DNA from: Symbiodinium natans
Lineage: Eukaryota; Sar; Dinophyceae; Suessiales; Symbiodiniaceae
Direction of reading: 5' to 3'
DNA: 64,000 nt
NCBI GenBank assembly: GCA_905221605.1
Contig: CAJNDS010001001.1
Span: 284,049-348,048 of the forward strand
Shown: positions 41,470 to 53,956 of the stretch, one piece after another
How positions within the stretch are numbered: position 1 is the stretch's first letter
Layout of the letters: each line of letters begins with the position of its first letter
Notes under the pieces: model-generated
What the model was told of the DNA's origin: nothing
Databases searched by the model: none
The model's input: the letters and a program-made list of their open reading frames with translations, nothing else
Program-made: the position numbers and the translations under genes

Positions 41470-42146
41470 GCGGCCTGAGGCCGTGAGCTGCCGCCGCAGC
41501 GTCAGAACCTTCGCAGGGTGTGGGGCGGTGAAGATCGCCGTGTCAAAGGTTGCCCTAAACCCTTTTTGCAACACTGGACTGAAGGCAAGCCACACCCAAA
41601 GCTCTTAAGCAACTGCCAACCCTAAACCCTAAACTCTAAACACCAAACCCTAAACCCTAAACCATAAGCCCTAACCCCCTCCCCCTCTCCCGCAAAAGAG
41701 TCGAAGGTGGCTCCCCTCCAACGGCGCTCGAGGGCTGAACAAAAAATCGGTGTCGTGCAGAAGCTCAGACACCTGGAGCCCTCACTAGACCAAAGAATTA
41801 TCTTAGAGGGTTTGAGGTGTTTGGGGGCTTTAGGGTTTAGGGTTTTGGGAAAAATTGGTTTTTGGTTTTGGTTTAAAGGAGGCTTTCAAGGGGGCCTACT
41901 CTGGCACCTAGCTCAGAAGCCCTAAGCCCTTCCTACACACGCTCGGGCTGCTTAGGCTGCTTACTTTGCCCGGGACTCCCGGGCAAAAACCAGAACTTCG
42001 CATCCTAAACCCAAACCCGAAAACCTTTTGCAACAGGCTTGCCGCCTCGCCCGGAGTTGGTGGCACCCTCAATCCTAAACCCTAAACCATCTTTCTTGGC
42101 GCCCAGCACCAGCTCCCCCTGTGTCCTGGGGCGGAGACTGCACACG

Positions 42147-42226
42147 GGGGGGGGGGGGGGGGAGGGGGGGGGGGGGAGGGGGGGGAAAGGGGGGGGGGGG
42201 GGGGGGAAGGGGGGGGGGGGGGGGGG
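42147..42226 (+). repeat. G-rich tract
   Basis: About 80 bp of G with short A interruptions, potentially G-quadruplex-forming. Confidence 0.88.
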
Positions 42227-42911
42227 ACGGTTTATGAGGTGATTTATTTCCCCCCACCCCCACACCTCAAGAAACTTAAACTCTTGTCACAGAGTCTTGT
42301 CCCCCAAGCAAGTACTCATGCAAACTGCTGAGTTTCATGTAAGCTGAGTTGCTTCAAACGGTGGTTGCTTGGACCTTGAAGCTGAGAGTAGGGACACCTT
42401 TTGCAACCAGGTCTCTGCAGCCGTAGGGACACCTGAATCCTACAACCTAAGCCGTCCAGAACCTCAATATTGGTGTTCCGTCAAAAGTTTCTACGTACAG
42501 TACATACATACATAAGTACATACATGCATACAAACATTCATACGTACATACATGCACACGTACGTGCACGCATACACACATGTGTGCATGCACCCCGGCT
42601 GGACAACGATGGACTGTGAACGACTGAGCTTGGCAAGCTCCCGAGCTCCCAAAAAAGTTGGAGAAAATGAGCGGGGCACCAGTCTCGACAGGCGGGTAGA
42701 ACCCCAAACCCTAAACCCTCACCCTATAGCCTTGTTGGCCATGGAAGGCCTTACTATCCCGATCCCTGGCCCCCAAAACTTGCCCCCATTCTGTCCCCAA
42801 CCACCATGGCAAATGCAACCCTTAAATCAAGAGCAACCAAACACAGCTGACCCCTCTTTCCCCAAAACTCCAAACCCTTTCTGATATCACACCCTAAACT
42901 CTCGGCTCTTA

Positions 42912-43000
42912 GTCTACTTACAGCCTACTTAGAGGACTTCTAGGGGACTTACAAGTACAGTTATGATTGGGGGTTCTAAGTACCCTGAACCTCCAAGTAA
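42912..43000. mobile_element. family E element, right half
   Basis: It shows CTACTTACAGCCTACTTAGA with ACTTACAAGTACAG and ends GTACCCTGAACCTCCAAGTA. Confidence 0.5.
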
Positions 43001-43095
43001 CTCCTAAGTCCGTCCTGACTGTCCGAAGTGGAGGCGACCGTGACTTCGCCTCGCGACGAGCATTAAAGCCCTTCGAAGCTGTGCAAAGGTTGATA

Positions 43096-43160
43096 TTGGG
43101 GTTTCCGAAAGTAGGGGTACCTTACTATTTCGGGGGTCTAAAGTAGGGGTCCTTCATTTT
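43096..43160. repeat. family D fragment
   Basis: GTTTCCGAAAGTAGGGGTAC and TTTCGGGGGTCTAAAGTAGG match the family D left part. Confidence 0.38.
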
Positions 43161-43643
43161 CGTAGACTCCCGTATTGACTTTCCATAAGAGCCCCAATCC
43201 GTGTTTAGAATAACGGGATGTTTTGGTAGCTGCAGACCGTCGGTTGGGGTCCGAAGGGAGACATCTATGCTTTGGCGGTCATGCAAGAAGAAGAAAGGGT
43301 GCATATTGGGTGTGCGATACTTTGCGCTGGAGACTAATCGCATTCACATACACCATGCAGCTTGCGCAAAATTCACCGACAGATTGCGCTCTTGAACATG
43401 TCTTAGCGCCTAGGCACTTCTCTCTCCTAGGTGCTTACAAACCCCTATTTGACGGTTCATGAAGTTATAACCTCATTTAGGGTAGGTATAACATATAACT
43501 TAAACCCTGAACCCTCAACCCTAAACCCTGAACCCTAAGACCCCTTTTTGCACCTAGCCGACCCGGGGCCTTCGTGATCTGAAGCAGGAGAGGAAGCCTT
43601 GGTAGGCCAAGGGCAGGTGATTCCAAGTTCGGGGATCCGTGCT

Positions 43644-43745
43644 ATATAGATTGGGATGTTCCGGCCCCTATACTAACAGTCCTGAAAAAGGGATTATAAC
43701 TACTACAATCCCTATTAAGGACTGTTAGTAACATCCCAATATATG
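43644..43745. mobile_element. family C palindromic element, near-intact
   Basis: Arms ATTGGGATGTTCC and AACATCCCAAT, with inner arms ACTAACAGTCCTGA and TTAAGGACTGTTAGT. TATA flanks both ends. It has no telomere insert and serves as the empty reference for 1673-1890. Confidence 0.7.
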
Positions 43746-44577
43746 ACCCTTGTATACGCTATATCCAAAAATGGACCACACACTAGGGCCCATGGTTCCT
43801 GACTTAGACAAGTCTCTGTTCAAACCAGTGGGTTTAGGGAGTGTAGAGAGTTTAGGGTTTAGGGAGTTTAGGGAGTCTAGGGTTCAGGGTTTAGGGGGTT
43901 TAGAGAGTTTAGGGAGTTGAGAGTGTAGGGCTGAAGGGTTGGGACTTCAGAGTGTATGGTTGGGTGTTGAGGGTTTAAGGGGCTTGGGTGGGCCAGTTCT
44001 CCTAAAATTCTCGGATAAGCAACCACTCTTTTTAGGGTTTCGGGTAAGGGTTCAGGGTTGAGTTTCGATACTTTCTTTCTAGGAACCGCACGAGGAATTT
44101 CAGGATCAACGCCCATACACCACAGAGCCTGACATGACTCGAATTCTCCGACCACCCTCGACCAAAACCCCTCACCTAACCGTAGACCCCAAACCCCAAA
44201 CCCCAAACCCTAAACTCTATAGCCCTAAGCCCTAAGCCTTAAGCCCTAAAACACAGGACAGGTTCTGCTTGTGAGGTTCTCAGGCACCCGCCAGCTCCTT
44301 GCAATCTCCCACGTTGGGCCTGCAGAAGGTCGGCTGGGAACAGATGAGCCCGAAACTGGGGTTTAGAGTTTTTAGGGTTTAGGGTTTTTAGGGGTTAGGG
44401 TTCAGGGTTTAGGGTTTAGTGCTTAGGGTTCAGGGTTTAAGGGTTTCGAAGCCCCTTGCCTCCTTCAAATAAGCAGGACTTGCTGACCCTAAGCCTGTAA
44501 GCCTGAGACGTTGTTCTGATGCATGGACTGAAGTCTAGGCCCTACGTAAGCCTGGGTTTAGGGGTTGGTTTGCATAG

Positions 44578-44685
44578 GGTTTAGGGTTTATAGGGTTTAT
44601 AGGGTATAGGGTTTATAGGGTTTATAGGGTTTACAGGGTTTATAGGGTTTATAGGATTTATAGGGTTTATAGGATTTAAGGTTTA
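44578..44685 (+). repeat. 9-mer variant array TTTATAGGG
   Basis: About eleven units of TTTATAGGG type with TTTACAGGG and TTTATAGGA variants. This is the reverse-complement counterpart of the array at 4020-4443. Confidence 0.87.
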
Positions 44686-44798
44686 GGGTGAAAGTGCAGA
44701 GTCTTGCTTGGACTGGTGTCGCCATGTCTGGATTGTTGAACTTGTTGCGGCGACTTTTGCTTCGGGCCGTTCATGACTGAGGGACATCTTCCGGTGCC

Positions 44799-44907
44799 AC
44801 TTGGAAGTTCATAAGTACAAATAACTGATGTAACCTTATTTCGGGCAATTCGGGTTATTGTTTATAACTTATAACCCTACTTGCAAGTACCCATGAACCT
44901 GCAAGTA
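44799..44907. mobile_element. family E palindromic element
   Basis: Arms ACTTGGAAGTTCATAAGTAC and GTACCCATGAACCTGCAAGT. Confidence 0.6.
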
Positions 44908-45048
44908 AGCTATCACTCAGTGCGACGCACTCCATATTGCTTTGATCATGAGGTTCAGGCGCTTCAGGCGCTGTCTTGCAGCCAGGGTTAGAGGGTTTAA
45001 TCGCTCACGCTCGGACAAGGCAGGGGTGAGGCACGCGTCGGGGGGTGT

Positions 45049-45183
45049 CCCTACTTGCGTGTACAGCGTACTTATATTGCACCAATTATAACTGTACTTA
45101 TAAGCCCCTTAACCCCCGAAAGTCCTCTAAGCAGGTTATACATAGGATTCTGAATTGGGGTTACGTATATGAACCTCCAAGTA
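45049..45183. mobile_element. family E element (long subtype)
   Basis: The interior AACTGTACTTATAAGCCCCT with TCCTCTAAGCAGG matches the long subtype. It ends TATGAACCTCCAAGTAAG; the left arm has lost the GGAGGTTC tip. Confidence 0.55.
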
Positions 45184-45824
45184 AGCCCTGGACCGGGGCT
45201 GAGAAGGGGTGTCTGGGCCAGTGTTTGGGCTTCATAGACGTTAAACTACTAGCGTTTTCGGGTGGTGGGTCTTGGATTTCTTTGCGTAAGACGCCGCTTG
45301 AAGAGCTTCGAGTGTATGCAAGGCTTTGTGTTTTTTTGTTTGCCTCCCGCCTAGCTGAACTGAATGCTTGGGTGCGCAGGGTTTGGGGCTCTTAAGATGC
45401 CCCCACGATGCCGAAACTCTTCAGACCTCCAAATGGCTATCCTTTGCTGGGGCAGCGACAGAATGCCGAGGCTGAAGCCACCAACCTAGCACGGATTCCC
45501 GGGCCTTACGCCTCGTTTGGGGACAAACCCTAAACTTGAACCAGAAACCCTGAGCTCCTAAACCGTGTTGTCTCGAAGTTAATGTACCCTTGTTGGCGCG
45601 TCCGGTTACACTGCAGCCAGGCAGGGCAAATGAAGACTCTAGACAGAAGAGCCCTCAACTGTGGATCCTTTGACCACTATTGGAAGAATTCGTAAGTTAA
45701 TCTTCCCAATCTATCTTCCTAAACCCTAAACCCTCAAGGCCCTCAACCCTAAATTCCGGGTAGAAAAAAACGAACCGCAGAAATTGCTGGCGGTTCGCAA
45801 AGGCAACAATAGACAGCAAGTCTC

Positions 45825-45938
45825 AGACCCGGGAGTAACCTAGGAATACACAGGGTGCCCTTTTTGGGTTCTAAGGGGATTCTCAAGGGAACCCAAGCCT
45901 TAAAACAAGGGAAGAAGGGCCTACTCCCGGCCGGTCCT
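45825..45938. mobile_element. family P palindromic element, copy 2
   Basis: Arms AGACCCGGGAGTAACCTAGG and CCTACTCCCGGCCGGTCC, with interior GGGTGCCCTTTTTGGGTTCT. It is clearly the same element as 26427-26541. Confidence 0.62.
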
Positions 45939-46370
45939 TGTAGGGTAGTTGCATGGTTTGTATGGATTTTCAGTATGGACCCTTAAGAGGGGGACCCCTT
46001 ACTTTATCCTCTTTAGAATCTCTTTAGACCCTATACGACACAACGGCCCAAGAACCCAGAAAAATAGAAGAACCATTCTTCCTTATTAAGGCTAATATAG
46101 GGATTATTATTTATCATTCTTTTGGGGTTCTTAAGCAAACAGTAGTAATGTAGCCCCACCTTCCTCAAGGTTCCACCCTGAACAAAGGAGACGCCCGCGC
46201 GCACCCGAAGAGTACGCGACCGCGCGGATTCGATCTCCGGCGCCGGGTCGGAAAAGAGAAGGACCTCGTCTCACAGGCTTCGGCCTACTTGGAGGGGTTT
46301 AGGGTTTAGGTTTTAGAGTTCAGGGTTTGGGGTTTGGGGTTTAGGGTTTAGGGTTTAGGGTTTAGGGCTA

Positions 46371-47392
46371 CTTGGAGGTTCAGGGTAATTACTGGGGAGT
46401 AGTAGGGAACCTTGGGTTGCATACCCCCTGTAGCCCCCCTCTCTCCAGGACCCTATCGTTTATAGGGTGATTTTCAATAGCTTCATGCCGCAACTCTTCC
46501 AAGGACCAGCACGTGGCCGACGTAGACTTCTACCAACATTTTAAGCAGGTAGAAGTCATCCAGAGAAAGGCCCCTGAAAACGCATCATGCGTCCGATGCA
46601 CGTCGAACCCTCAGCAACAACAAGGAACTCAAAGACTATAATTTCGTTCTGCTTCGGTTGCTAGTTGCTTCGAGACCGAGAGCCACTTTCAGCCTTATAG
46701 TCCCTAACTGTAAACCTTAGGGATCACCCTGAGCCAAAGAGCCTCAGCACGCACTGAAAAATCCCAAACTGGTGGCTTGCCAGGCCCCTGACAGAAGCCA
46801 GGCGTGCGCGCGCCGCACGCCGTTGCGAGGGTAGGGAGACGGTCGCGGTGGCGTTCTGTACACAGACCTCTTGGGTTTAGGGCTTGGGGTTTGCGGTTTC
46901 GGATTCAGGGTTCCGCAAGTGGCTTCTGCCCGGGGATGCGGTTCAGCGCTAGAAGATCAGAGGCCGGAGCTTTGATCATAGGGTTCTCAATGGGGTATGC
47001 AACTCAAGGTTCCCTAATCCTCCCCAGTACTCGTTAAGGCTCCCTAACTTCGCCAGGTACCTACCCCCCATGATACCCCCTCCCTTACTTAGGACCCTGT
47101 CATTTAAAAAAAGAGTGCGGGGTATCAACAAACAAGGGGGGTGTCGAAACCGCTTCCCTGCGTACATCGCTACGGCAACGGAAGGTCCGAATGGAACTCG
47201 TACTGGAGAGCAAACCCTAAACCCTAACCCTAAACCCTCAACCCTGAAAACCCTAAACCCTAAACCCTAAACCCTAAACCCTCAACCCTGAAAACCCTAG
47301 ATCCTCAATTTCCGACTGTCAGGTGCAGCTGACGGACTCACATCCAGCCTCCATCCGCGAAATCACTCGTTTCACCTGGGGGAGCTTCTTGG
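46371..47392. other. no gene recognised
   Basis: A family E left arm at 46371-46395 begins immediately after TTTAGGGC. GGGAACCTTGGGTTGCATAC at about 46407 has a reverse-complement relative at about 46993 (GTATGCAACTCAAGGTTCCC), giving an inverted pair about 590 bp apart. Confidence 0.5.
47211..47299 (-). repeat. CCCTAAA array, imperfect
   Basis: Perfect units interspersed with CCCTCAA and CCCTGAAAA; the block CCCTCAACCCTGAAAACCCT occurs twice. Confidence 0.88.
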
Positions 47393-47517
47393 GCCTAAGG
47401 GTCCATGTACCTATATAGTATATGTTTGGGGTTTAGGGTTTAGGGTTTTAGGGTTTAGTATATAGGAACCCCTTTAAGGCCCAAGTATGTACTATATAGG
47501 TACATGGACCCTTAGGG
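47393..47517. mobile_element. family G palindromic element with telomere insert
   Basis: Arms GGGTCCATGTACCTATATAG and CTATATAGGTACATGGACCC are perfect inverted repeats. After TTTGGG the centre contains GTTTAGGG units (47432-47457), absent from the sister copy at 50631-50739. Confidence 0.75.
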
Positions 47518-49795
47518 TTGGGTTATCGACAAGAGTGCGGTCCATGGCAGTAGCAGGGCCCAGAGTCTGCCCTACATATGGTCAGTTCTCAAGTTCTGGA
47601 AGACCCTTTTGGGGTACCCGAAAAACTATAGGGGCCCACCCCTTTAAGAAGGAGCCACAAAGGCACCATAGTTTGGAGACATCATCATGTGCAGGCCCAA
47701 ACAAGCAAAGCCAGGCAATCTGCTCCCTGAAGGAAGAGGGATCCCCGAGCAGCTGAGTTTTCTGGAAGCAGCATGAGTCCCAAAGTGGCCTTTTGTAACT
47801 CGGGCTCTCTGACCTCCAAAAAAGGATCCCAAACACTGGGCTTTAAGCCCTGACCCAAGCCCTAAACCCGAAACCCTAAACCCTAAACCCTAAATCCTAA
47901 ACCCTAAACCCCAGGCCACCTACGCCTGGCGCAAACTTGGGGGCCACCCCCACCCCATGAATGGGGCTACACGAAGGATAGAGCCGAAAGAGCTCAGAAG
48001 TTGATTCTGCACCCCAGGAACAGGATCAAAACCCTAAACCCTAAACCTAAACCCTAGAAGCCCCAAAACAGGCCCGGACTCCCTCAACTTAGCTGTGTTC
48101 CCCAGCCTCAACCCTTCTTCCTAAACCTTAAGCCCCGATTCAACCCTGAGCCCTAATTTCCCTACTTGGACCCCAAACAACCCTGAACCCTATGCCTTCA
48201 ACCCCAAACCCTACCCCCCAACAGAAACAAGAGCTGGGCCCCCGAGCGAGTCTAGACAGCGTCTCGATCCCTTCGTCTGAATACCTCGGCGTGGGACGCA
48301 GGGTAGCTAGTAACACTGCCTGTTTACCGATACGGTTTAAGTGGTAACTACCCCTTAGATAATAGACATTGGGTCGACTTGAGGTTTACAAACTAAAACA
48401 CTGCGCCCTAAACCCCAAACCCTAGAAACCTTAAAGCCTTTAGCCTATAAACCCTAAGTTCCACAAACCCTAAAACCCAATATCCTGAAACCCGATGATA
48501 CCTATAAACCTAAACCGAGGGTGTCCGGAGGGGGGGGGGGGTGGTTGGCGGGTGTGAGGGGGCTCGAAGGGGAGGATTTAGGGTGTTAGGGTGTTAGGGC
48601 TTTCGGGTTTCGGGCTTTAGGGCTTAGGGTATGAGGGATTTAGGAGTTTAGGGGTTTTTTACGGTGTTGGGCTTCGACCCTCACCCTCGCTCACGGCAGG
48701 CCAGGCATCCATGGAAGTGTGACTCAGCTGTGAGCAGTGCCCATCTGCCGTTCAATACAGAGATAATTATGAACGAGCCCTAAAAGCCTATAAGCCCTAA
48801 ACCATATCACCGTAGGGCCTACAGCCTAGGCCCCTGAAGACCTTAGACCATAAATTCTGAACCCTAAAACCTAAAACCTATAAACCCCGCATAAAGAAAC
48901 CTGAAACCTTAAAAACCTCTGCATGAAAAACACGAAACCTACAAACCCCGCATGCAGAAGCCTAAGCACCTAAAAGCCCCAACATAAGCGTACTTCAACG
49001 CTTCTTTTTCCGTTTGGCGGTCTGCGCACGAAGGAATGCCATCAGCGGACCAACATGTACCTCACCCATCATTTAAGGGAAACCGTCTATACACCCACCA
49101 GTAACAGCAATACAGATCCTAGCTCATCTAGGGTAAAAGGTTTAGGGTTTTCCCACGAACCCAGAAACCTGCGACATGCTATCAGGCAACGATAATTCCG
49201 TCGGACATCTGCAAACCGACGTCCCCAAACCCTAACCCTGATCGTCAAAGGTATCTGAATCATGAATCGCTCCGCTCCTCTACCAGAATCCCGGAAAGGA
49301 ACGCACTCAGCCCCTTCTATGCTTATAAGCACCCTGACGTTCATGCGATGCAGAGAGAGCATGCGCTTTTTGTGAGTATACTTTCTCCTACTGGCTCTTA
49401 GTCGAATCCGAAGGCATCATGAACTAGACGTCTTCTGCACATGCCACCGCACAAACATAATATATAGATATATATATATATAGATATATAGATATGTACA
49501 GGAGGTACAAATAGGTGCCTAACTGTTGGCCTAACTCTATTTCGGGCTAAGAGCCCGTAGCCTTTTGCCTCCAGACTAGACCTTGAACCCTGAAACCCTC
49601 AACCCTAAACCCCTAAGACCCGAAGACCCTAAACCCTAAACCCTAAAACCCTAAGACCCTAAGACCCTAAACCCTAAACCCCTAAACCACCTGGACCCTT
49701 CGGGAGTGAGAAGGCTGGTGAGAAGACGCTGGCGTCACGTTGGCTCTCGATGCCACGGTGTGGGAGCAGACCTTGACCTCCAGCAGAATGCTGCA
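47518..49795. other. no gene recognised
   Basis: Degenerate CCCTAAA-type stretches (47855-48490, 48775-48990) and unique sequence. A 91-codon minus-strand frame at 49087-49362 has no motif. Confidence 0.5.
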
Positions 49796-49960
49796 GGTTT
49801 AGGGTATCGGGTCTAGGAGTTTAGGAGTATAGGGGTTTAGGGGTTTAGGGGTGTATGGGTTTAGGGTACAGGGTCTAGGAGTTTAGGAGTATAGGGGTTT
49901 GGGTTTATGGGTTTTAGGGTTTAGGGTCTAGAGTCTAGGGTTTAGGAGTGTAGGGTGGTT
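49796..49960 (+). repeat. degenerate telomere-like tract with a duplicated block of about 60 bp
   Basis: GGGTCTAGGAGTTTAGGAGT followed by ATAGGGGTTT occurs at about 49809-49838 and 49869-49898. Confidence 0.7.
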
Positions 49961-50211
49961 TAGAGTCGGTTATTCTGGGGTGGGGTCTCTAAGGGGGATG
50001 GTACTGGCAAAAATGCAGACTTTAGGCTCCTGCACCACGTTCTAACGCCTTTTTCCCCTAAACCCTAAACCCTAAACCCTAAACCCCAAAGCACCTCCGA
50101 GCCGCGCTGGGCGCGCGCTTGAGGGAGCAGAGGAGCGCCGTCGTCGTCCACGGAGTAGGGAGGTGTCACCCTTGCGCACGCGCACCTTGCATGTCAGGAG
50201 CCGTTTTGTTG

Positions 50212-50322
50212 GTTTAGGGTTTAGGGTTTAGGGTTTAGGGTTTAGGGTTTAGGGTTTAGGGTTTAGGGCTTAGGGTTTAAGGCTTGGGGTTTAGGGTTTA
50301 GGGTTTAGGGTTTAGGGTTTGT
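50212..50322 (+). repeat. TTTAGGG array
   Basis: About fourteen units with a few variants. Confidence 0.93.
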
Positions 50323-50630
50323 AGTTGCACGGTCCCTTAAGATGGTCCCCTACCCCTTCAAGGGGAAGTATGGGGCCCCTTGGGTTCTGCAGGGCGGGGG
50401 GGGCGGGGGGGTATTTCAGGAGTCCCCGCTTTAAGGGGCCCATCCTAAACCACTGAGGAATACGTCCTCAATACATGCATGTATATATATATATGCATAT
50501 ATATATATATATGTGTGTGTGTTACCCCTCGTAATGGAATTTGAGGTCTATTCCTGAACTACGGGGAAGTGGCTCCGGCTGTGCTTCTTGACAGTTCGTC
50601 GAAGACCAAGTGTTCCACTAATTACTATTT

Positions 50631-50739
50631 CCCTACGGGTCCATGTACCTATATAGTATATATTTGGGCCCTAAAGCTACTATATAGGAACCCGTTTAAG
50701 GCCCAAGTATGTACGATATAGGTACATGGACCCTTAGGG
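50631..50739. mobile_element. family G palindromic element, without telomere insert
   Basis: It has the same arms and interior (GGCCCAAGTATGTAC) as 47393-47517. The centre reads TTTGGGCCCTAAAGCTACTA. Confidence 0.75.
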
Positions 50740-50745
50740 TTTGGG

Positions 50746-50850
50746 ATTTCCGATAATCCTAGCGGTCCATTGGAAAGGGGAGTCTGCTCTATTTCGGGGG
50801 TAAAAACAGGGTACCCCTATCAGGTAAGACACCCTCATATGAATTCTTCC
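50746..50850. repeat. family D fragment
   Basis: GATTTCCGATAATCC and TCTATTTCGGGGGTAAAAAC resemble family D. It lies right after the family G copy. Confidence 0.35.
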
Positions 50851-50999
50851 CGCAATCGGGGGTATAATGGAACCCCCCTTTGACTAGTTGCAACTTTTCA
50901 TGGAGGTCACCGAAACCCTTACTTCTATAAGAAGGCCCTTGGGCCCAAAAACCCTGAAATAGGCGGCCCTAAACCCTAAAACCCTAAACCCTATAGAGC

Positions 51000-51108
51000 C
51001 TTACCAGGACGGGCAATTATACCCTATATATAACCCCCCGAAAAGGCCCATTATAGGGGTTGATTATGGGGATAGGGCCTAATAGCCCATCCTGGTAGGG
51101 AAAGGTTG
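51000..51108. mobile_element. palindromic element with TACCAGGACGGGC arms
   Basis: GCCTTACCAGGACGGGC and GCCCATCCTGGTAGGGAAAG form the arms. The inner ATTATACCC and GGGATAGGGCCTAAT stretches also pair. Confidence 0.55.
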
Positions 51109-51117
51109 GCTACCCCG

Positions 51118-51161
51118 CCTAAACCCTAAACCCTAAACCCTAAACCCTAAACCCTAAACCC
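51118..51161 (-). repeat. CCCTAAA array
   Basis: About six perfect units directly after the palindromic element at 51000-51108. Confidence 0.92.
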
Positions 51162-51351
51162 CACTTTCTGGATCTCACCGAAAGGTTGGCTACAGTAGCA
51201 GTTGCTACCGGAGCGTCGCGCGTCCGCTCGGAGCTGACGACCCCTCTCATACCTTGAACGGACTGCTTTTGGGGTGGTCCACATGAAGCAAATAGGGTTT
51301 AGGGTTTAGGGTTTAGCGTTTAGGGTTTAGGGCCAGGGTTTAGGATAATGC

Positions 51352-51460
51352 TACTTACTTCTCCAAACAGCAAAGTCAAAATCGAAAAGGTTAAGCTTGA
51401 TGAATTATTCCCGCTATATAAGGCAACCCAAAAAGTTTAAAGTTCAACTCTTGGAAAAGT
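51352..51460. mobile_element. family M element
   Basis: It starts CTTACTTCTCCAAACAGC and ends AAAAAGTTTAAAGTTCAACT followed by CTTGG. Inverted ends match the introns at 9318-9657. A TTTAGGG array lies just left (51295-51335). Confidence 0.62.
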
Positions 51461-52326
51461 ACGTATACACGAAGGATTCAGGGCAAGATGTGGACACAGA
51501 TATGTTACCTTCTTTCATTTCTTTATTTATCTAGCCTTTTGGGGAGGTTAACATTACGTATGACACGCCGTCAGCACCAGAACTGCAAACTGCCAAAAAC
51601 GAGGTGTACGTCAAGGTACACGCAGGTATACTCAGATTTTCGCTGAATGGATAGTGTTGTGGTTGTGCTGGGGTTGCCAAGTTGTCATCGTACACGCACT
51701 GTTAGAATCCTACCTGCGTGGCACTGCGTGGGCCTTGTACAAACGTCGCTCTTCAGCCGAAATGCTCAACCCTCCCATTACCCTAAACCCTAAACCCTAA
51801 ACCCTCAAACCGAAAGACGTGAAGATGCAAGCTGAGGCTCAGGACCAGCGCCACGGCATGTGAGATGTTCAGGGAGCCCTTGCCACGGCATGGGATGGAG
51901 ATGAACCTCAATTCGCTTGGGGCATACGGGTTTCGGGTTTAGGGTTGAGGGTTTTAGGGTTTTAGGGTTTTAGGGTTTTAGGTTTAGGGTTTTAGGGTTT
52001 AGGGTTTAGGGGTTGCGGGCTTCTTGGGCTTTACAGGGCTTCTATGGGGCTTCGGCGGGGGGTACCTCCAGCCCCTTTGAGCTGGACTAAGTGCTCAACG
52101 CCTTGCTCCAGACTGTCGTCTGCAACGGCTTCTGCGGATCAGGGGAGGACATTCCTAAAACCTATACACTAAACCCTAAACCCTAAACCCTGGTGCACAC
52201 GGTGAACTACGACCCTCATCATTCCACCCTGAAAGTGGAGTCCAAGGGTTCTCTTTGTCTCGCGTTTTGGGATGCTAAGGTTTTTGAGGGTTTAGGGTTT
52301 AGGGTCTAGGGTTTAGGATTTAGGGA

Positions 52327-52426
52327 TACTTGAAGGTTCATGGGTACTTCAGGTGCCCCAAACAAGGTTACAACCACAGCTACCCTACTTAGAACCCTAC
52401 TTATAAGTACCCATGATCCTCCGAGG
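52327..52426. mobile_element. family E palindromic element
   Basis: Arms CTTGAAGGTTCATGGGTACT and AAGTACCCATGATCCTCCGA. Confidence 0.58.
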
Positions 52427-52610
52427 TTTTAGGGCAGGTTCCTTAAAGCATTTTGGCTTCTTGGGGTTACAGGGATTTAGGCTTTTCAGGGCTGTTGGTG
52501 TGCAGGGTGGGCTTTGGGTGACGCAGAAGAGTGCACCAAACCGGACACTGCACAGCCCAGGAGCTGCGCGCAGGCCTGCATGTGTGGCTGTGGAGAAATC
52601 ATGACTACCT

Positions 52611-52742
52611 TACATGGGGGATCCCCTACTGCTCCCCCTCTTAAATAACCTTCTTAAGTAAATAACCTTAATTATGGGGGGAACCTGGGGGGGGGGGGGG
52701 GGGGGGGGGGGAGCGGGTGAGTTTGGAGGTGTAGGTAACCCT
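52611..52742. mobile_element. family H palindromic element
   Basis: ACATGGGGGATCCCCTACTG on the left, CCTTAATTATGGGGGGAACC in the centre, then a G-run of about 25. Confidence 0.58.
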
Positions 52743-53778
52743 TTTCGCTTGAGGGCTCTTGTAGTAGCTTGCCTGTGACGGAGGTTGTTCAGGTAACCCT
52801 AAACCCCAGGCAGGGGTAAGGTTTCAAGGAGCTATTTTGCGATGAGCTTGTTCCAAGCTCAACGCGAAAGGCAGGAACAACAAGGCCAAATTCAATCCGA
52901 GTTGTTCTCAGCAACCCTAACCCTTGACCCTAAACCCTAACCAGCCGGAGACGTTTCGTATGGGCCTTAATCAACGCAAAGCCCTATGCCCGGCTGTGCC
53001 CTAAACCTTCGTCAGCCAGCTCGAGCCCTGTCTCACGCCTCTTGAAAACACCTAAGCCCTGCTGAACCCTGAACCCTGAACCCTGAACCCTGACCCCTGA
53101 ACCCTAAACCCTCAACCCTAAACCCTAAACCCCAAACCCTCACCCCCTTCCGCAAAGCGCACAGAACGTGGCCTCTGCGACTTCGAAGGGCACCCCGGTG
53201 TCCTGAGACCCGAAACCCTAAAACCCTAAACCCTTACCCCTAAACCCTTCACAACACGGGGACCTCTGGGCTTGTGGGCTTCAGGCTCCTGAAAGATCTG
53301 ATGCAGGACTTACAGGGTTTAGGGGCTCAGAATTTAGGGTTTGTTTTGTGCCACCTGCCTAGCCGACCTGTCGGACGGGCTGCACATGCACCTTTAGAGC
53401 TGAAGGGCTTCGGGGCTTGCATAATATAAGCTTGGGTTTTATGGGCGCCAAGGGCGGTCTCTTTTGGGGGGGTCCGCAACCCGAGCCCTGAGAGTAGGGG
53501 AAGCCCTGTAAAGGTGCGGCGTCGCTCGAAACAATACCAGCGAGGTATAAACCCCCGAAGCCCTCAAAAAGCTGAAAAAGCCCTCCCAAAAATAACTCAG
53601 CCCTCGAAAAAAGAAAAACCACAAAACATCTGACACCCTGATTAACCCCTAAACCCTCAACCCTGGAAAGCCCGAAGCCCCCCCCCCCCAATGCAAGCCT
53701 ACAGCTCAACGGCGCCTCGGCCCCGAAAACGAAGGCCATGCCAGGGACCTTCGGTTTAGGGCTTAGGATGGGTTTAGG

Positions 53779-53852
53779 GTTGGGATGTTCCCCCTTATAC
53801 TAACAGTCCTTGATGGGACTGTTCGTATAAAGGGGGGCTTCCCAATGTATAG
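53779..53852. mobile_element. family C palindromic element, short
   Basis: The arms TTGGGATGTTCCCCCTTATA and TATAAAGGGGGGCTTCCCAA close around AACAGTCCTTGATGGGACTG. The left flank is TTTAGGG-like. Confidence 0.62.
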
Positions 53853-53894
53853 GGTTTGGGGAATGAAGGCTGCTGCTACTTGCTGGCGGGGTTT

Positions 53895-53956
53895 GGGGTT
53901 TAGGGTTTAGGGTTTAGGGTTTAGGGTTTAGGGTTTAGGGTTTAGGGTTTAGGGCG
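53895..53956 (+). repeat. TTTAGGG array
   Basis: About eight perfect units. Confidence 0.93.
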
